Source: Dactylellina haptotyla (Eukaryota > Ascomycota > Orbiliomycetes > Orbiliales > Orbiliaceae). From it: a stretch of DNA of 64,000 nt. Location of the stretch: NCBI GenBank assembly GCA_031310005.1, contig CM062382.1:3534001-3598000 (forward strand), written 5' to 3'. This document shows positions 1 through 11,216 of this stretch, piece by piece (position 1 is the first letter of the stretch; every line of letters starts with the position of its first letter). The position numbers and the translations under genes are program-made. The notes below the pieces were generated by a model that saw nothing but the letters and a program-made list of their open reading frames with translations, was not told where the DNA came from and made no database searches.

Positions 1-1382
1 TGGCTTTATATTGCAAGCATCGTATTATTTCTGGGTGGAAGCGCTCTCTGTGGTGGTGCTCCTTCTATTGAGGCTCTTATTGTGGTATGTAAAGCTTCTG
101 CTCTGTATCATCATTCTTTCGCTAAACCATTCTGCTCTAGGGCCGTGTTATTGCTGGTGCTGGTGGTCAGGGCATGTACCTTGGTCTACTCAACTTCCTT
201 GCTGTTCTTACCACTATCCGCGAGCGCCCAATTTACAATGGACTTGTCGGCTTGGTCTGGGGTCTCGGTACCGTTCTTGGCCCCGTTGTAGGTGGTGGCT
301 TTGCCAGTTCTAGCGCATCATGGAGATGGGCTTTTTATATCAACTTGGTTTTGATCGGAGTTTTCACACCAGTTTATATCTGGATCTTACCATCGGTTCA
401 ACCTGATGGTGCTCTCACAGTTAAGGAGAAATTTAAGAGACTTGACTACCTTGGTGCTCTCCTCAGCGCTGGAATGTGGAGCACCTTTGTGATGGCTTTC
501 ACATTTGGAGGTGCTCAGTGGGCATGGGACGACGGTCGCACCATAACTATGTTTGTTATGTTTGGCGTTCTCCTGATTGCATTTGTGGTTCAACAGTACT
601 TCACCATCCTCACAACTCCGGAAGATAGAGTTTTCCCGGGCCACCTCCTTCGCCGCCGTTCATTTGTCCTTCTATACATCCTTACGTCTACTCCAGCAGC
701 TGGTGTTTTCGTCCCGGCGTACTTTATCCCTCTTTACTTTCAATTCTCGAAAGGAGATAGCGCCATCGATGCAGCAGTCCGATTACTTCCCTTCGTCATC
801 CTCCTTGTCGCATTTGTCATGCTGAATGGCTTCTTGATGCCTGTCTTTGGTTATTATATGCCATGGTATGTGTGGGCTGGTGTGTTCATGCTTATCGGAG
901 GAAGTCTGATGCATACGATCACGCCTTCAACTGGTACCGCTTCTGTCTACGGATATTCAATTCTAATTGCGGTTGGTGCCGGTGCCGCTTCTCAAGTCGC
1001 ATACTCTGTTGCTCCCGCAAAAGTTCAACCGCATGATGTTCCTTCCGCCATTGGCTTCATGAACCATGCTCAAATTGGAACTATTGTCATTTCGCTCACC
1101 ATTTCCGGCACTATTTTCCAGAATGTGGCATATACTTATTTGAAGGACGCCCTTAGCCAGTACGGTAACTTCCCTGAAGAAGCTATCCGTGGCGCTATCG
1201 CAGGGACCCGAAGCCAGTTGTTCGCTGAATTGAGCGCAGAGGCAAGAGCCAGTGCTATTGATGCCATTGTCAGAGCAATGGGTCAAGTCTATATTCTAGT
1301 CATTGTAGCAGGAGCAGTCACTCTTGTTACCTCGGTTTTCTTGAAGAGAGAAAAGCTCTTCATGACTGACACTGCTGCATAA
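1..1382 (+). CDS. MFS drug/proton antiporter, 3' part (5' end outside window)
   Basis: Major facilitator superfamily exporter of the fungal 14-TMS (DHA2/TRI12-like) type, placed in the membrane and expected to export small molecules by proton antiport. The visible exons are 1-84 and 141-1382, split by a 56-base phase-0 intron (GTATGT...CTAG). Together they read SALCGGAP...GRVIAGAGGQGMY, the classic junction around the fourth transmembrane helix. The antiporter motif C (G-x8-G-x3-GP-x2-GG) is present as GLGTVLGPVVGG, followed by WRWAFYIN. At least eight further hydrophobic helices follow, ending in a short basic tail (KREKLF). The start and first helices lie outside the window. The substrate cannot be inferred. 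Downstream it converges with the F-box gene. Confidence 0.9.
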
Positions 1383-1893
1383 TGAGGGTGTTTCGGAATC
1401 AATGATGAAGAGTTTCGATTGAGGTATATAATTCTTGGGGTAATTTTTGTTTTTTTTACACTGTATATGCATAATAAAGGTTGTACTGCGAAATTTTCAT
1501 TCTCTTTGTTTGATTTCTTTATGCTTCTATGATTTACTCAGGAAATTTATATGTAGGCAAACGCATTCTGCCGCCTAGAATAATGCATTTTGTAGATATG
1601 AGCTATAGATTCTAATACTTTGCTATCTGCTGCGACTCAAATCATTCCCTAGATCTTGCTGATTGAAGTTATGGAGTAAACAAAAAATTTTGCAAAAACG
1701 AGTTTTGGTCATTTTCTATCGTGATGTGGTCGTAAATGCTAAAGAATATTAAAAAACGCAGAAAAAGATAAATATGCCGCCCGGGTATTCGTGACGAAAA
1801 TGCTAAGAGTCTACCGTTAAAAGAAAATTCGTAATGCTGAAACAATTTAAAGGGTTTAATGTTAAAGGATTTTGTGTAGAAAATAAAAGGAAA
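1383..1893. other. convergent intergenic spacer
   Basis: 3' flanks of the MFS gene and the F-box gene. AT-rich with T and A runs; no gene, repeat or RNA was recognised. Confidence 0.6.
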
Positions 1894-4455
1894 CTACGCC
1901 CACGGTAACAAGCTGTTTTCTGAGCCGGGGATATTTTGGGTCGCTGCTAGTAGATCAGATATAGAGGGCAGGATGAGTCCCGAGCTAGGTTTATGCTTTT
2001 TAGCAGCAGGGAGAGCAGGTTGATTGTCAAGTTGGGTCACTTTTTCTTCGATATCTTGTTTTCTTTTCCTAGTGCGCTTCTTGGGTGGAGCAACGCTCTT
2101 TATTCTTTCCATTTCCGCTTTCTTAACTTTTCTTTCTTCTGCTTCACGAGCGTTAAGTAGTCGATCCTTCAGCCGCCCTTGTACCATAAATTCCCCTGCC
2201 GCAGCCCCAGCGAAAAAAACATCCATGTCCACATCATAACTCCATCGGAGCACAGTGGTTCTCTGCTTTTTGACGCCGGCCGGGGCGATCCATTTGCAAT
2301 CCCAGCGATCGATTAAGGATTTAGCCCTAGCGGCAATCGCATACTCTGAAAGAAGTCTCTTGTCTTCGCGACCGGCGATCGCTTTAGAAGAACGGTCTAT
2401 CAGGCTGTTGATATATAGCTTATATCGCGTAGCAGCCTTTGCAGAATATTCGGTCACACGGACGACCTTGGTACTCAAGTCAATAGAATAAGCTGGGAAG
2501 GTGGTCAACGAAGCGTCTATGGTAGAGGGTTTATCGCGAGCTTTCGTAGAAATCAGAGAAACTGTTGTAGAGAATCGAGAGGGCTCGATTGGATCAAGAA
2601 TCAGCCTGCCACGCATTTCTGTTGCTGAGGTTATGAGTGTTCGAAGTTCATGGTACTTTGTAGGGCTCGTTGGACGCGACCGATTGGCAACACAATTATA
2701 TTCAAACGCTACAGACTTGGCACATTTGCCAGTCTTTTTCGCAAAGAAGAGGGGGCACACGGCTGAGGCATCAAGGTGCTCTAGTGATGGTATTCCGGCT
2801 AACGTCACACAGGTGCAGCTATCCTGGGATGAAGGTCCTGTCGAAGCGAAAGCTGGTTCTGACTTAGGTAGCCACCGGATTGTTACTTTAGACAAAGTCG
2901 AAAAGTCCGTATTATAACGACTAAACAGAGTAGTGAGTGTTGACAAGGCAGGAGGTGGAATGAATTTGTCACCATGGGACCGCCGATTGATGGTGAGTTC
3001 TTCTAGAAGCAACATCTCCATCCTGGTGCACATTTGAAGGCAGTCACCATCCACTTCAAGTCGTTTGATGTCTTCAGGAACGATCCAAGAAGACCTAAAT
3101 TCCTCCGTATCGATAAAGTCAGAGAATGCAAGCCGGCGCCTGGCTGTGGAGTTTAGTGCGGAGGCCGTATTATGAATTCTAATATTGGGAAGTGTCTTCT
3201 GCTGTAATGCAAGGCCATGGGCGGAAGCTCCGTTCATGAAGTTTCTAACGAGATTAGAAGGTATAATGACTGTTTCGACGCGAGGAAGAAAAAACACGAA
3301 GCCCGATTCCAAGCTATCTTCGCCATTAATACTCCGACGTTCACAAAGTGTAGGGGTAAGAGTTACTGTTCGTATATGCTCTGCGAGCTGGGTGACTTCG
3401 GCAGTTGCAGTTCCGTCGAATAATGATCTTACAATCGGAACTGAAACAAGATGTCGACCGGCCATGGTCACACAGCTATTGCAATGAGCAGATTTTGTTA
3501 AGAAGGTGCACTCAGAAATTGTTACACTTCTGATAAGCCTGGGAAGCAAGATATACCGCCAGCGTTGACAAACGCGGACAAGAGGTCCACCTCCTTGGAG
3601 CTTTTCTTGGAATAAAGTTGTTTCTTCTACTTCGGAATTGGAAAGCCAGGGGAGGCAATATTCAAATATTATTGCCAAAATCTCAGTTGGAAGTTTGGTG
3701 ATTGCTGAGGTTTGTGTCACGGGCTTCCATGTTGCTGCAAGCATAAGACGATTTGCTTCTTCTGTTTGCATCATCAACTCGACGCATGTTGAAATTTCCG
3801 ATGGCTGAGAGTCGCTCGGGAAATCATCTAGGTCGACCGTGTCCGGGAAACTCTTAAGGCCCAGCATTTGGATGTCATCATCAAAGTATTGAGGCTCCAT
3901 GGAGTGAATCTGCTCCACGTCAATAATATCAGGGTCCGTTGCATCGCTTTCAGCGGGGAGTGTGATCAACGTTTCATCATTGGTCAGATCGATAACTTCC
4001 TTAGTGACGATAGGAAAGAACGAGTCCGAGCTGGCGGTTGAGGTAGCACTGGAAGGAATTGTATCGAATACTGATAGCTCTGGGCTCGAAGGATCCGAAG
4101 ACAGCGAGAGCGGAGATATCGAGGAACCGGCTGCATAGAAACGGTCGTCTGCCTCGCTTTCCGAGTCGACAATTATAGGTAATTCCGCGGTCCCAGCATG
4201 CCAAGTATTCACGGTCAGGGTTTTATCGTTCAACGAGAGCCTCTCCCTATTTGTGTGTTTGGACTTCGAATTCGAGAGCGCATCGTCACTATCATTCGAG
4301 TCGAGATCCATTGTCGTATCGGTGAAAATGACGGGACCGAAGCCTGCGTTGCAAGCATCTTGCAACACATCGGCAACATTCTCCCAGATTTCTGGCTCTC
4401 CAAGTGAGATCATAGCTTCGGCTGCTGATAGAAGAGATGCCAGCGCTATCTCCAT
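1894..4455 (-). CDS. F-box protein with acidic N-terminus carrying SUMO-interacting-like motifs
   Basis: Single-exon 853-residue protein. The F-box lies at about residues 253-315 (KLPTEILAIIFEYCLPW ... VCQRWRYILLPRLIRSV), which would bind Skp1 in an SCF ubiquitin ligase. The long C-terminal part (320-740) is the presumed substrate-recognition region but shows no clear LRR, WD40 or Kelch repeats. The first 230 residues are acidic, Ser-rich and probably disordered. They hold three hydrophobic-acidic patches like SUMO-interacting motifs: PIIVDSESE (93-101), EVIDLTNDE (153-161) and DIIDVEQ (176-182). The C-terminus has a basic nuclear-localisation-like stretch (PPKKRTRKRKQD), so a nuclear role is likely. 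The ATG at 4455 is the first in frame. The F-box call is firm; the SUMO link is inference. Confidence 0.8.
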   Translation of the reverse strand: MEIALASLLSAAEAMISLGEPEIWENVADVLQDACNAGFGPVIFTDTTMDLDSNDSDDALSNSKSKHTNRERLSLNDKTLTVNTWHAGTAELPIIVDSESEADDRFYAAGSSISPLSLSSDPSSPELSVFDTIPSSATSTASSDSFFPIVTKEVIDLTNDETLITLPAESDATDPDIIDVEQIHSMEPQYFDDDIQMLGLKSFPDTVDLDDFPSDSQPSEISTCVELMMQTEEANRLMLAATWKPVTQTSAITKLPTEILAIIFEYCLPWLSNSEVEETTLFQEKLQGGGPLVRVCQRWRYILLPRLIRSVTISECTFLTKSAHCNSCVTMAGRHLVSVPIVRSLFDGTATAEVTQLAEHIRTVTLTPTLCERRSINGEDSLESGFVFFLPRVETVIIPSNLVRNFMNGASAHGLALQQKTLPNIRIHNTASALNSTARRRLAFSDFIDTEEFRSSWIVPEDIKRLEVDGDCLQMCTRMEMLLLEELTINRRSHGDKFIPPPALSTLTTLFSRYNTDFSTLSKVTIRWLPKSEPAFASTGPSSQDSCTCVTLAGIPSLEHLDASAVCPLFFAKKTGKCAKSVAFEYNCVANRSRPTSPTKYHELRTLITSATEMRGRLILDPIEPSRFSTTVSLISTKARDKPSTIDASLTTFPAYSIDLSTKVVRVTEYSAKAATRYKLYINSLIDRSSKAIAGREDKRLLSEYAIAARAKSLIDRWDCKWIAPAGVKKQRTTVLRWSYDVDMDVFFAGAAAGEFMVQGRLKDRLLNAREAEERKVKKAEMERIKSVAPPKKRTRKRKQDIEEKVTQLDNQPALPAAKKHKPSSGLILPSISDLLAATQNIPGSENSLLPWA

Positions 4456-7400
4456 GCTAAAGATATCGTAGGGCGGGCGATAGGGATGAAAATCAAGGAG
4501 AGAGTAGACGGAAAGGAATCAGCTCTCTCGGTTTTGACTTCATCAAGCCGGCCCTTGCTAGCAAAGGAAGTCGGCGGAAGGACTATCCTTCGGGTTGGAT
4601 TTGAGTTCGAGGTGGCAATCCAGCTTCCCTCGAAGGATCCGATTGATTGGAGCTCTGGCGGGAAATCGATACAATTATATCCTGGCAGGTGTTGGAATGA
4701 AACTTCAGAGCCTTCCAAGCAATTGTGTTTTAGCTTAAAGCCTCATTTCGCGAGGCTCCGGTTTGGCTCAGCTGACAGGTTCAGTTAGATTATAAACCCG
4801 CTCCAGCTGAAAAGGCCCCACTCGGGACTCCCTGTGCTGCTGCAGTGCTTTATTTGCCCGAAGAAGCCTGTCGGGAATATCGAAACGTTTGAGGCAGATT
4901 CGGTCCCAAAACGCTGATTTCGGAAGTGGGGAATCGCGATCGGCTGCGAGACAGATCCACGGTTCAATCACTCAACGTGTTTGTTGCTGCTGTGCAGAAC
5001 ACCCTTGGAAGATCGAAGGAGAAAATTGATGGCGGTAATAGTATACCTACACCTCTGTTACCAATAGCGAGATACTATTATTTTGGTAGTTCCATAGAAA
5101 TCGCAATTGAAAATTCAAAAGGGCAGGTTTCCTCGAGGAACCGGACCGCAAATGATGTTTCGTTGACTTGTGTTGGCCTCGTCCGGTTGGAGGTGCCAAT
5201 CCAAATTGGGCTGCTGCTCGCACTCAGCGATAAACGCAAGTGCGATGTGGGGCTCTACTGGAGCTTGTGATTAGGGCTCTTTTACCGTACAAGAGCTAGC
5301 CGTGGCTTGTCACCGATTTCCGAAAATGTTACTCGAATTAAGAGCTTTGCGCGCTCAGGAATGTTCGAGGAGAAACCGTCGAGCTGAAAGACGTAGAGTT
5401 TCTTAAATTGCGAGAGAGAGGCTAAAGAGAGATCGTTGAGTATATCGGGGGCGAGTCCACCCTCATATACAGCTAGTTCTTTCGGTGCGAGAAAATTCGG
5501 GACTCGTCTCAGTCGGCTCGCAATCGGCCCCTCCCACAAATTCATCAAACCCATCTTCTTTTTTTCAATTTAGAGAGCTTCTTCGAAATAGCGAATAGCC
5601 GTGCAGACTTGTACCATCCAACTAGCTGAGACTTGCAGTTCGTATGCGTTGTGCCACATGAAATGCGAACACAAGTGACCATGATCGGATATGCAAAAGC
5701 AAAAAAGGAGAGAAGGGAGGAATGGTTTGTTTTCGAACCGAAGCAAGAACTTGAGTAACGCGAGATGCACTTTGGAAAGGCGGAAGATTGGCAAGGGCGC
5801 CTTTAGCACGCTTGGTGGTGGACTGAAATTACTCTGGTGGGTACGAAAGGTACATTCTGCGAAGCACCTCCTATGTTGTCTTAGCTCTGAGCGATAATCA
5901 AGTACCATTTGTTGATTGTGCTCCAATGTCAATCCTTGTAGAGATGGCGACGTGCCACTTCGCAAATGCGAGTATATTACCGTGCATTCTGTCGAGCTCA
6001 ATGACAACCACACCTACGGGGAACGATTTGGGATACATTCTGCTGAATCGAGTAGCCGAGTAGCCTCTAATGAGTACGAGTGGGGACGAGAAAAGAAAAG
6101 CTGGAGGCGAGAGTGTGCGATGGGTGGGCAGATGATGGGCTCATGATCTTTCGGGTTCATCATCACATAGCAGGAGCGGTTTCGATGACGTCTAGATATG
6201 CTCCCAATGAACAAAAATTTAAATCTAAATTAAATTAAAAAAATAAATCAAATAATAAGTAACAACAATACAGTGTCAGCACTGCATCGGCTGAAGCGAG
6301 ATGGGTTTCTGAATAGGTTTGGACAAGGAATCATGCTTGGTACGACGGGGTTTGCCAGGAAAACGAGGCACGATCGCATCTTGTTACTCAGGTGCTGATT
6401 GCTTCAGCTGCAGCGAGCTACCTGCAGCGGGCGGGGTTGCCTGCAAGACTGGCGCAAATTTGAAAGTCAAAAAAATAATAATAAATTTGAAAAATGAGGA
6501 AGAGCCGTTTCACATTGGCGGCTGGTAGCTAGTACTTCAACGGCCGCCCGAACAAAAAAACAAGCCATGAAAGACCTAGGTGGATGGATAATGTGACCAA
6601 CCGACCCGCTCTCTGAGGGCCTCGAATTTTGGTTTCAGCTCCACAAGAACCCGAGATTCCCAGAAGTGGACCTAAGCGAAGCTGCATCCAAGTTCGCGCT
6701 AAGGGGAGGAAAAGGAACCTTTTGGACTTTCGATTAAATTAATTTTCTGGGCGCCATTGATAGGCTCGACATTGAGGCTCTTTCTAATCAATCCTTCTAA
6801 GTCTCTGCACGACTTGAAATTAAATAGCTGAGACGCTTCTTCTGGGGAGTTAGAGAATAGTACTTGGTAATAAAGGCTTCCGTATTCCAAGTAGCTCTGT
6901 CACCTAAGCTGAGTATGGATTCAGTGATTGTTTGGAAACTAGCTGGGTACTTAATTTGAGTAATTTATTAGGGCCAGTGGCAACTTGGCAGGCTCCGATG
7001 CAATGGTGTTGCTTCTTGTGTTGGACAGCTAGTCAGTCAGCGTTACCATATTTTCCGGGCGAGATGCAGTGGTGAGGTATCTTTAATCCCGATGCTGATG
7101 CAGCTGCCCGAGTGGCAGACATCTTGACTCGGTTGATAATCAAGTTGCATATACCCTGTAAGAAACCCGAGACTTTCTGCGGTCTATGAAAGCTAGCGAG
7201 GGGTCCGCATGATCAAACAAAGCCAGGAGGGCTCGCATTTAATGGAAGGCAATGGTCTCCAGCCATGCAAGTAACACTGATTCCAAGGTTTTCCCTGTTG
7301 GCATGCTCCTAGTGTACCGTATAACATCTGCGAGGGTATATTTGGGGATGGAAACGGGAGAATGCAGTTAGGCGATTCTCTGAGGGGCAAAATATACCTC

Positions 7401-8016
7401 GCGGATTTAAATTGCTTATTGTATGTGTCGACAGTTGTTTTGATGATGTCTTAGTCACACACGTACGTTGCTCGAACAGGAACTCCTCCAAACCTGAGCC
7501 ATGCAAATGATTAATGGTGGCTTTAGACATATTAAGGCGATTAATTAATACAACCCCGAAGAATATCTCTGCATTTCAGAGGGAGCTCAAGAGGCGCGGG
7601 CGCGCAAGGACCTGCTGCGATTTAAAGCCGGTGGATGGGCTCCAAGCTTGCAAGATCAAACTGGGTTTGAACTTGGCGACTAAGTCCATGTGCTTCGGCA
7701 AGGTTCGACTGTATCGTACGCACCGTGCTGTCTCGCTTGACGTTGCATCTCGCATTCGCGATGGACCCGCTTTGCCCATCTGGAAAGGTCCGTTTGACGA
7801 GCTAGCAAACCCAGTGCCTCTTTCTTGTGGGGCTCGACACGCGATATTTTAATTTGGCGGTGTCATCAGAGCGCAGCGAGTCAGCACCACACAACCAACC
7901 CGGAAGTCTCCCACCAACTTCGGATCGATTGGCGCGCCCCCACCAGTGCCTCCAGTGCTTCCAGTGCCTCCAGTCCGCCAAACCGCAATTCTCGTTGCTT
8001 TATCAACCTAGAAGCT
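4456..8016. other. 3.6 kb gene-poor region
   Basis: Only short, overlapping ORFs are seen, with no recognisable domain and no splice-supported gene. The most protein-like fragment is a 90-codon minus ORF at 5282-5554 with Leu-rich spacing (DILNDLSLASLSQFKKLYVF). It could be a remnant of an F-box/LRR-type C-terminus, but that is weak. An AT-rich patch lies at about 6215-6265. The left end should contain the F-box gene promoter and the right end the promoter of the TIM-barrel gene. Confidence 0.5.
7943..7977. repeat. 9-base tandem repeat in 5' flank of the TIM-barrel gene
   Basis: Nearly four copies of CCAGTGCCT in direct tandem, one with a C-to-T change, about 40-75 bases before the ATG at 8017. 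Probably in the 5' UTR. Confidence 0.75.
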
Positions 8017-9321
8017 ATGCCGCGGCCGAACAATCGCTCTGAAGCACTCACAAGGCTTCGAGCCAGTCTTCGAAATGGAAATATCATTATGGGTGCCGGT
8101 GCCGGTGAGTAAAACAATTTTGCAACACAAAATACAACTGAACAACCGGAAGATGCTTTTATGGCGATGAGTTCGCCAGTTAATTCGTACTATCCGTTAT
8201 CATTTTATTTACACGGTCTGTCTAATGATCAATGGATGCGATGGATGCGCTGGCTACAAGCATCGCTTGCCAATACCCGATTGGACGTCGAAACGCCGCC
8301 CATTCGTGATATTGCAAAATATATATCCTTTTTGTCGCTCGCCATACTATGGAACAAATATATCGCACCAAATCATGCAGGAATATAATTCTTGGCAACC
8401 AGCAAAACAAATTTGGTCTTAAACCCGACTTGCTAATACATGAAAATAACATCCTATCTCTAGGCATCGGTTTGTCCGCCAAGTATATAGAGAAAGGTGG
8501 AGCCGATCTCATCATTTTATACAACTCGGGGCGCTATCGAATGCATGGTCTTGGCTCTTTGGCTGGGCTTATGCCCTACGGAGACGCCAATGCGATTGTT
8601 TGCGAAATGGTTAGTGCATAGACACACAGAAAACCCATACTATTCTTTTGTCAGGCACAATATCAACCTTATCGTGAACATCCCTGATTTTCCATACTTA
8701 CTTCGTCCTGCAATATAGGCACAGACTGTCCTTCCTCAGGTCAAACACGCCCCTGTTCTCGCAGGTGTCTGTGGAACTGACCCTTTCAGAGAAATGTCGC
8801 TATTCCTTCCCAAATTGAAGGAATTGGGGTTCGTTGGTGTTCAAAACTTTCCGACTGTGGGCTTGATTGATGGAAATTTCCGCCAAAATCTGGAGGAAAC
8901 TGGAATGTCGTATTCGCTGGAGGTGGAGATGATTAGAATCGCTCACGAGCTTGACCTGCTAACATCCCCCTACGTATTTTCAGTTGAGGATGGGATAAAG
9001 ATGACAGAAGCCGGCGCCGATATAATCGTAGTACACCTTGGACTGACGACGAAGGGCGACATCGGTGCTAAAACTGCTGTTAGCCTTGATGGTGCCGTCA
9101 AATTGACCCAGGAAGTTCGAGATGCCTGTGTTAAACTTCGAGAAGATATCATTGTATTGGTTCACGGTGGGCCTGTAAGTGATGTTGAAGATGTGAAGTA
9201 CGTTATGGCTAGAACACGCGGTATATCTGGCTTTTTCGGTGCGTCTAGTCTGGAACGAATCCCAGTTGAAACTGCTCTCGAGGAAGCAGCAAAGGGTTTT
9301 AAGGAGATCCCACTAAATTAG
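8017..9321 (+). CDS. TIM-barrel enzyme family protein (PEP-hydrolase-like; Tm-1 C-terminal-half type)
   Basis: Three exons: 8017-8104, 8464-8609 and 8719-9321, giving 278 residues. The splice joins restore the family sequence: [25 protein letters not shown], then [29 protein letters not shown], then [23 protein letters not shown]. This is the IGPS/PEP-hydrolase-like TIM barrel (PF09370 type) that forms the C-terminal half of plant Tm-1 proteins and stands alone in bacteria and fungi; its reaction is unproven. GAGAGxG near the N-terminus and [12 protein letters not shown] and [11 protein letters not shown] toward the C-terminus fit phosphate-binding barrel loops. The first intron is 359 bases, long for this genome. 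The N-half partner family (UPF0261) is at 32.3-33.5 kb. Confidence 0.85.
8105..8463 (+). other. unusually long intron of the TIM-barrel gene
   Basis: A 359-base GTGAGT...CTAG intron, against 38-109 bases for nearly all others here. It contains a short 9-base tandem duplication (ATGGATGCG, near 8230) and stop codons in every frame. No coding content was recognised. Confidence 0.75.
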
Positions 9322-9572
9322 CTGGCTTGTATGATTAACGCTACACTAAAAAGCAGATTTGAGTACATATGAACAGGCTCAATTGATTTCAATACGCTGA
9401 GGCAAACTAATATCCCGGAAGCTCCATATTCAAAAGCGGGAGACAAAAAAGGAAATTCTGCAGAAAATCGCAGTAGCAAAAACAAGAATGTAGACAACAA
9501 GAAGATGCGGACAAGAATAGTACTAATGTGAAGAATAGCTTCAGGAAAATCCAATTGCTCGAGTTTCCGATA

Positions 9573-11216
9573 TTAATCAGCATAGACCTGCCATATATGA
9601 ACCTTTTTATCTTCGAAGCTAGTAGTCAATAGTCTCCAGCCTCGTCGTTTCCTCTGCTTCCCGGCCTCCTTAAAAATTGGGTCGTAGTCCACGAAGGCCA
9701 CCGCAGACCCGCTAAAACATCTACCATTATGTTCTTTGAACTCAGCTACGTTGTACCATTCAAACTGGCGCTCCCGGTTGAACCAATCCTTTTCAATTCC
9801 CTTTTCACTGTCCAGCTCTTCTTCAGTTTTGTCCCTGATCTTCTCCGGGTCTCTGATAAAGACATCCATAAACTCTTCTCGCTGAACAAAGACACGGGCT
9901 CCGGCTTCTAGACAGGAGACAAGGATACCATTCTCGTCAGGGTCGGTGGGAATATTTGGATATGCGGCTGGTGTGAAAACCCCCACATCAACTTCCTCAA
10001 GCTGAGATTTCCGAGGTAACGGAGGTAGGAGAGCCATGTCCCAGATGCCTCCGTCAAGATCTTTCTCGGTTTGATCAAAAATATTTGCTTCCTGTGTTAG
10101 CGGAGGTGGGATCACTTGCTTTTCAGTCAAGTCCGTTATCCGTAACATCCCATCGTCACAACCAGCCAGAAGAAGAGGGCGTCTACGTGGAATTGTATTT
10201 TTCGGTGATCGCTCCGTTGGCCATGACAAAAGCTTGGTTACCGCATCACCGTCAACGAAAGTAGAGTCATCGAACCATTGCATTTCGGGTTGGCGCTTGG
10301 CTGACCTCCCAATATGCCAACAAGAGACATTAGCTTTATTATCGCCAATAAATAGCTCTTTGCCGTCATGTGAGAAGCAGACTGTTAATATAGGCGAAAC
10401 CCCGTGGGGTCGGAAATTTCGGATTACTTGAACTTGATCGTCGTCCTCCAACTCATCAGGGATTGAAAACAATACGACAGATCCATCGCTTAGCCCAGCG
10501 GCCGCAATATCATTTCCAATGGGCGATAACGCAATACTAGTTATGATGGTATTTGAGTAAGATATGCGATGAGAAGAAAGAAGCTCGATACGTGAGGACC
10601 GCCCTCCAATTGTCACCTGAAGGATGAGTAATGCGCCATCTGTCGTCGTGGCCATGAGCAGCTCAGGATCACTCGGAGACCAGCATATATCGATCACGCT
10701 AGCTGGCGTTTCGATTTCGTCCACTATAAACCTACGGAGAGTTAGCCCTGGTTATAGACCTAGAGGGTAGTACGCAGCCTACATATTTGGGATTATCTTT
10801 TTCCTTGGCTCGTCTGGGGGAAACTCAGCATCACCTCGCACCTCCCCTTCGTGGTCCAGCACTCGTGCTAGGTATATGCGCCCTTCCTCTTTCCCGGCCT
10901 TCGTTGGGTTTACTGGATCTCCATTGGTGTCCCTGGCATATGCCCCGATAACACAAACCGTCGGGTCGTCCAACGAGAAACGAGCAATAGACGGAGGGCA
11001 TTCTAAATCTTCCTCAAATAGAGTCTGAGGAGGGAAATATCTCGACGCTGATAGCATTGGGAGTTTAAACTGAGGCGGCGAGAAGTTTGGGAGAAGCATA
11101 TTCGGAGGCGTCATGTGCAGAGGTGACATAGATGGCGGCGACATTTTCCAGGGCTTCATGTTCGGGGGAGACATGGTAAGCTTGCCCTGGTTGAATCGAG
11201 GTTCGCGGATAGGCAT
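9573..11216 (-). CDS. WD40-repeat protein with Met/Pro-rich N-terminus
   Basis: Two exons, 10783-11216 and 9573-10731, joined by a 51-base intron (GTAGGC...GTAG) that restores IIPNM|FIVDEIETPASVIDICWSP; 530 residues. WD40-like blades occur at about 155-290 (DICWSPSDPELLMATTTDGALLI, SIALSPIGNDIAAAGLSDG, VCFSHDGKELFIGDNKANV, here shortened) and again at the C-terminus (WRLLTTSFEDKKVHIWQVY). This suggests one degenerate beta-propeller. The N-terminal 35 residues contain a short repeat of the type MSPPxM/MTPPNM. No signal peptide or membrane segment. The family is not recognised beyond WD40; a scaffold role is expected. Confidence 0.75.

Noticed and set aside
5570-6013. 147-codon minus ORF in the gene-poor region
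   Set aside because: Composition unlike a real protein, no domain, no splice-supported partner.
7100-7165. tRNA-like text (GCCCGAGTGGC)
   Set aside because: Resembles a Ser/Leu tRNA D-arm, but there is no T-loop GGTTCRANNCC, no matching acceptor stem and no anticodon arm.
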